Assembly (NCBI GenBank): GCA_036479015.1 | Contig: JAZGFB010000060.1 | Span: forward strand, 1-63,503 | Direction of reading: 5' to 3' | DNA: 63,503 bases | From: NVTR01 sp036479015 | GTDB taxonomy: Bacteria > Pseudomonadota > Alphaproteobacteria > Rhodobacterales > Rhodobacteraceae | In this document: positions 63,397 to 63,503 of the stretch, in pieces | How the letters are laid out: the number at the start of each line of letters is the position of its first letter | How positions within the stretch are numbered: the stretch's first letter is position 1 | Notes under the pieces: model-generated | Databases searched by the model: none | The model's input: only the letters and a program-made list of their open reading frames with translations | Told to the model about the DNA's origin: nothing | Program-made: the position numbers and the translations under genes

Positions 63397-63503
63397 AGCT
63401 CACCCCTTTCTTCCGCCCGGCACCGCCGTGCAGCGCCCAAACCGCCCCCCCCCACGGGGCGGGCGATATTCTTTGTTGGGAAGTTGGTCATGTTAAATCC
63501 ACT
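63393..63503 (-). other. Possible 3' end of an upstream gene interrupted by a nine-G tract
   Basis: The stretch upstream of cimA is open on the minus strand from the window edge and ends in a TGA that overlaps the cimA start (ATGA). The frame (MTNFPTKNIARPVGGGG...) becomes Arg-rich after nine consecutive G at about 63444-63452. With one G fewer the frame would read AVWALHGGAGRKKG and stop at TAA inside cimA. Either could be the C-terminus of a gene lying outside the window, or the short 32-residue frame may be a non-functional leader. Confidence 0.3.

Overview
The window looks like chromosomal DNA of an alphaproteobacterium, most likely a Rhodobacterales (Roseobacter-group) species of moderate G+C content. 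The reasons are the gene order cckA-recA-alaS, an alphaproteobacterial GTTC-N7-GTTC SOS box in front of recA, the CckA kinase with a TTAA-N7-TTAA (CtrA-type) box in its promoter, a ribosomal protein S2 with a Lys/Ala/Pro tail, the guaB-rsmB pair, class II DAHP synthase, and several small protein families that I associate with Rhodobacterales. I see no insertion sequence, prophage, integrase, CRISPR array or rRNA. The only tRNA is tRNA-Leu(CAA).

Layout. 1-1659: cut-off DedA/YqaA membrane protein, YpfJ-type metalloprotease, tRNA-Leu. 1675-5709: histidine catabolism, hutG-hutI divergent from hutF, then a degenerate MobA-like nucleotidyltransferase. 5727-10885: complete branched-chain amino-acid-type ABC transporter (binding protein, then a hairpin terminator, then two ATPases and two permeases). 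11053-19691: PQQ-type sugar dehydrogenase, GlxA-type AraC regulator, class II DAHP synthase, PAS protein, yicC-gmk-gamma carbonic anhydrase, and aroQ translationally coupled to a LuxR solo. 19939-21850: rpsB-tsf with terminator. 22074-28820: cupin, pseudouridine degradation (psuK-psuG), DUF502 protein, LysE exporter, bdhA, a candidate small RNA, an orphan YejA-like binding protein and an entericidin-like lipoprotein. 28905-35931: DsbA-like protein, Bcr/CflA exporter, His-rich TPR protein, mfd. 35959-40264: membrane protein, hemB, SYLF lipoprotein, typA. 40281-49752: DUF1330 protein, alaS, recA, cckA, rsmB, guaB. 49834-53545: TehA-like channel and an Lrp regulator divergent from arginase-ornithine cyclodeaminase. 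53557-59549: HNH nuclease, esterase, DNA glycosylase, and a two-armed cobalamin cluster (cbiD-cobK against cobA-cobB). 59589-63503: MFS protein, an NDUFAF6-like protein and citramalate synthase.

Most of the window is housekeeping and nitrogen catabolism: histidine to glutamate, arginine to ornithine to proline, amino-acid uptake and export, plus tetrapyrrole (hemB) and corrin synthesis. No large undescribed multi-gene system is visible. The best leads are small: an unannotated small RNA gene with its own promoter, two hairpins and terminator upstream of bdhA; helically phased 10-bp repeats between lrp and the arginase gene; an in-frame 21-bp tandem duplication in hemB; a His-rich TPR family that may bind metal; a 'phytoene synthase' that looks like a complex I assembly factor; a LuxR solo with an altered ligand pocket locked to aroQ; and a nine-base G tract that splits a reading frame upstream of cimA.
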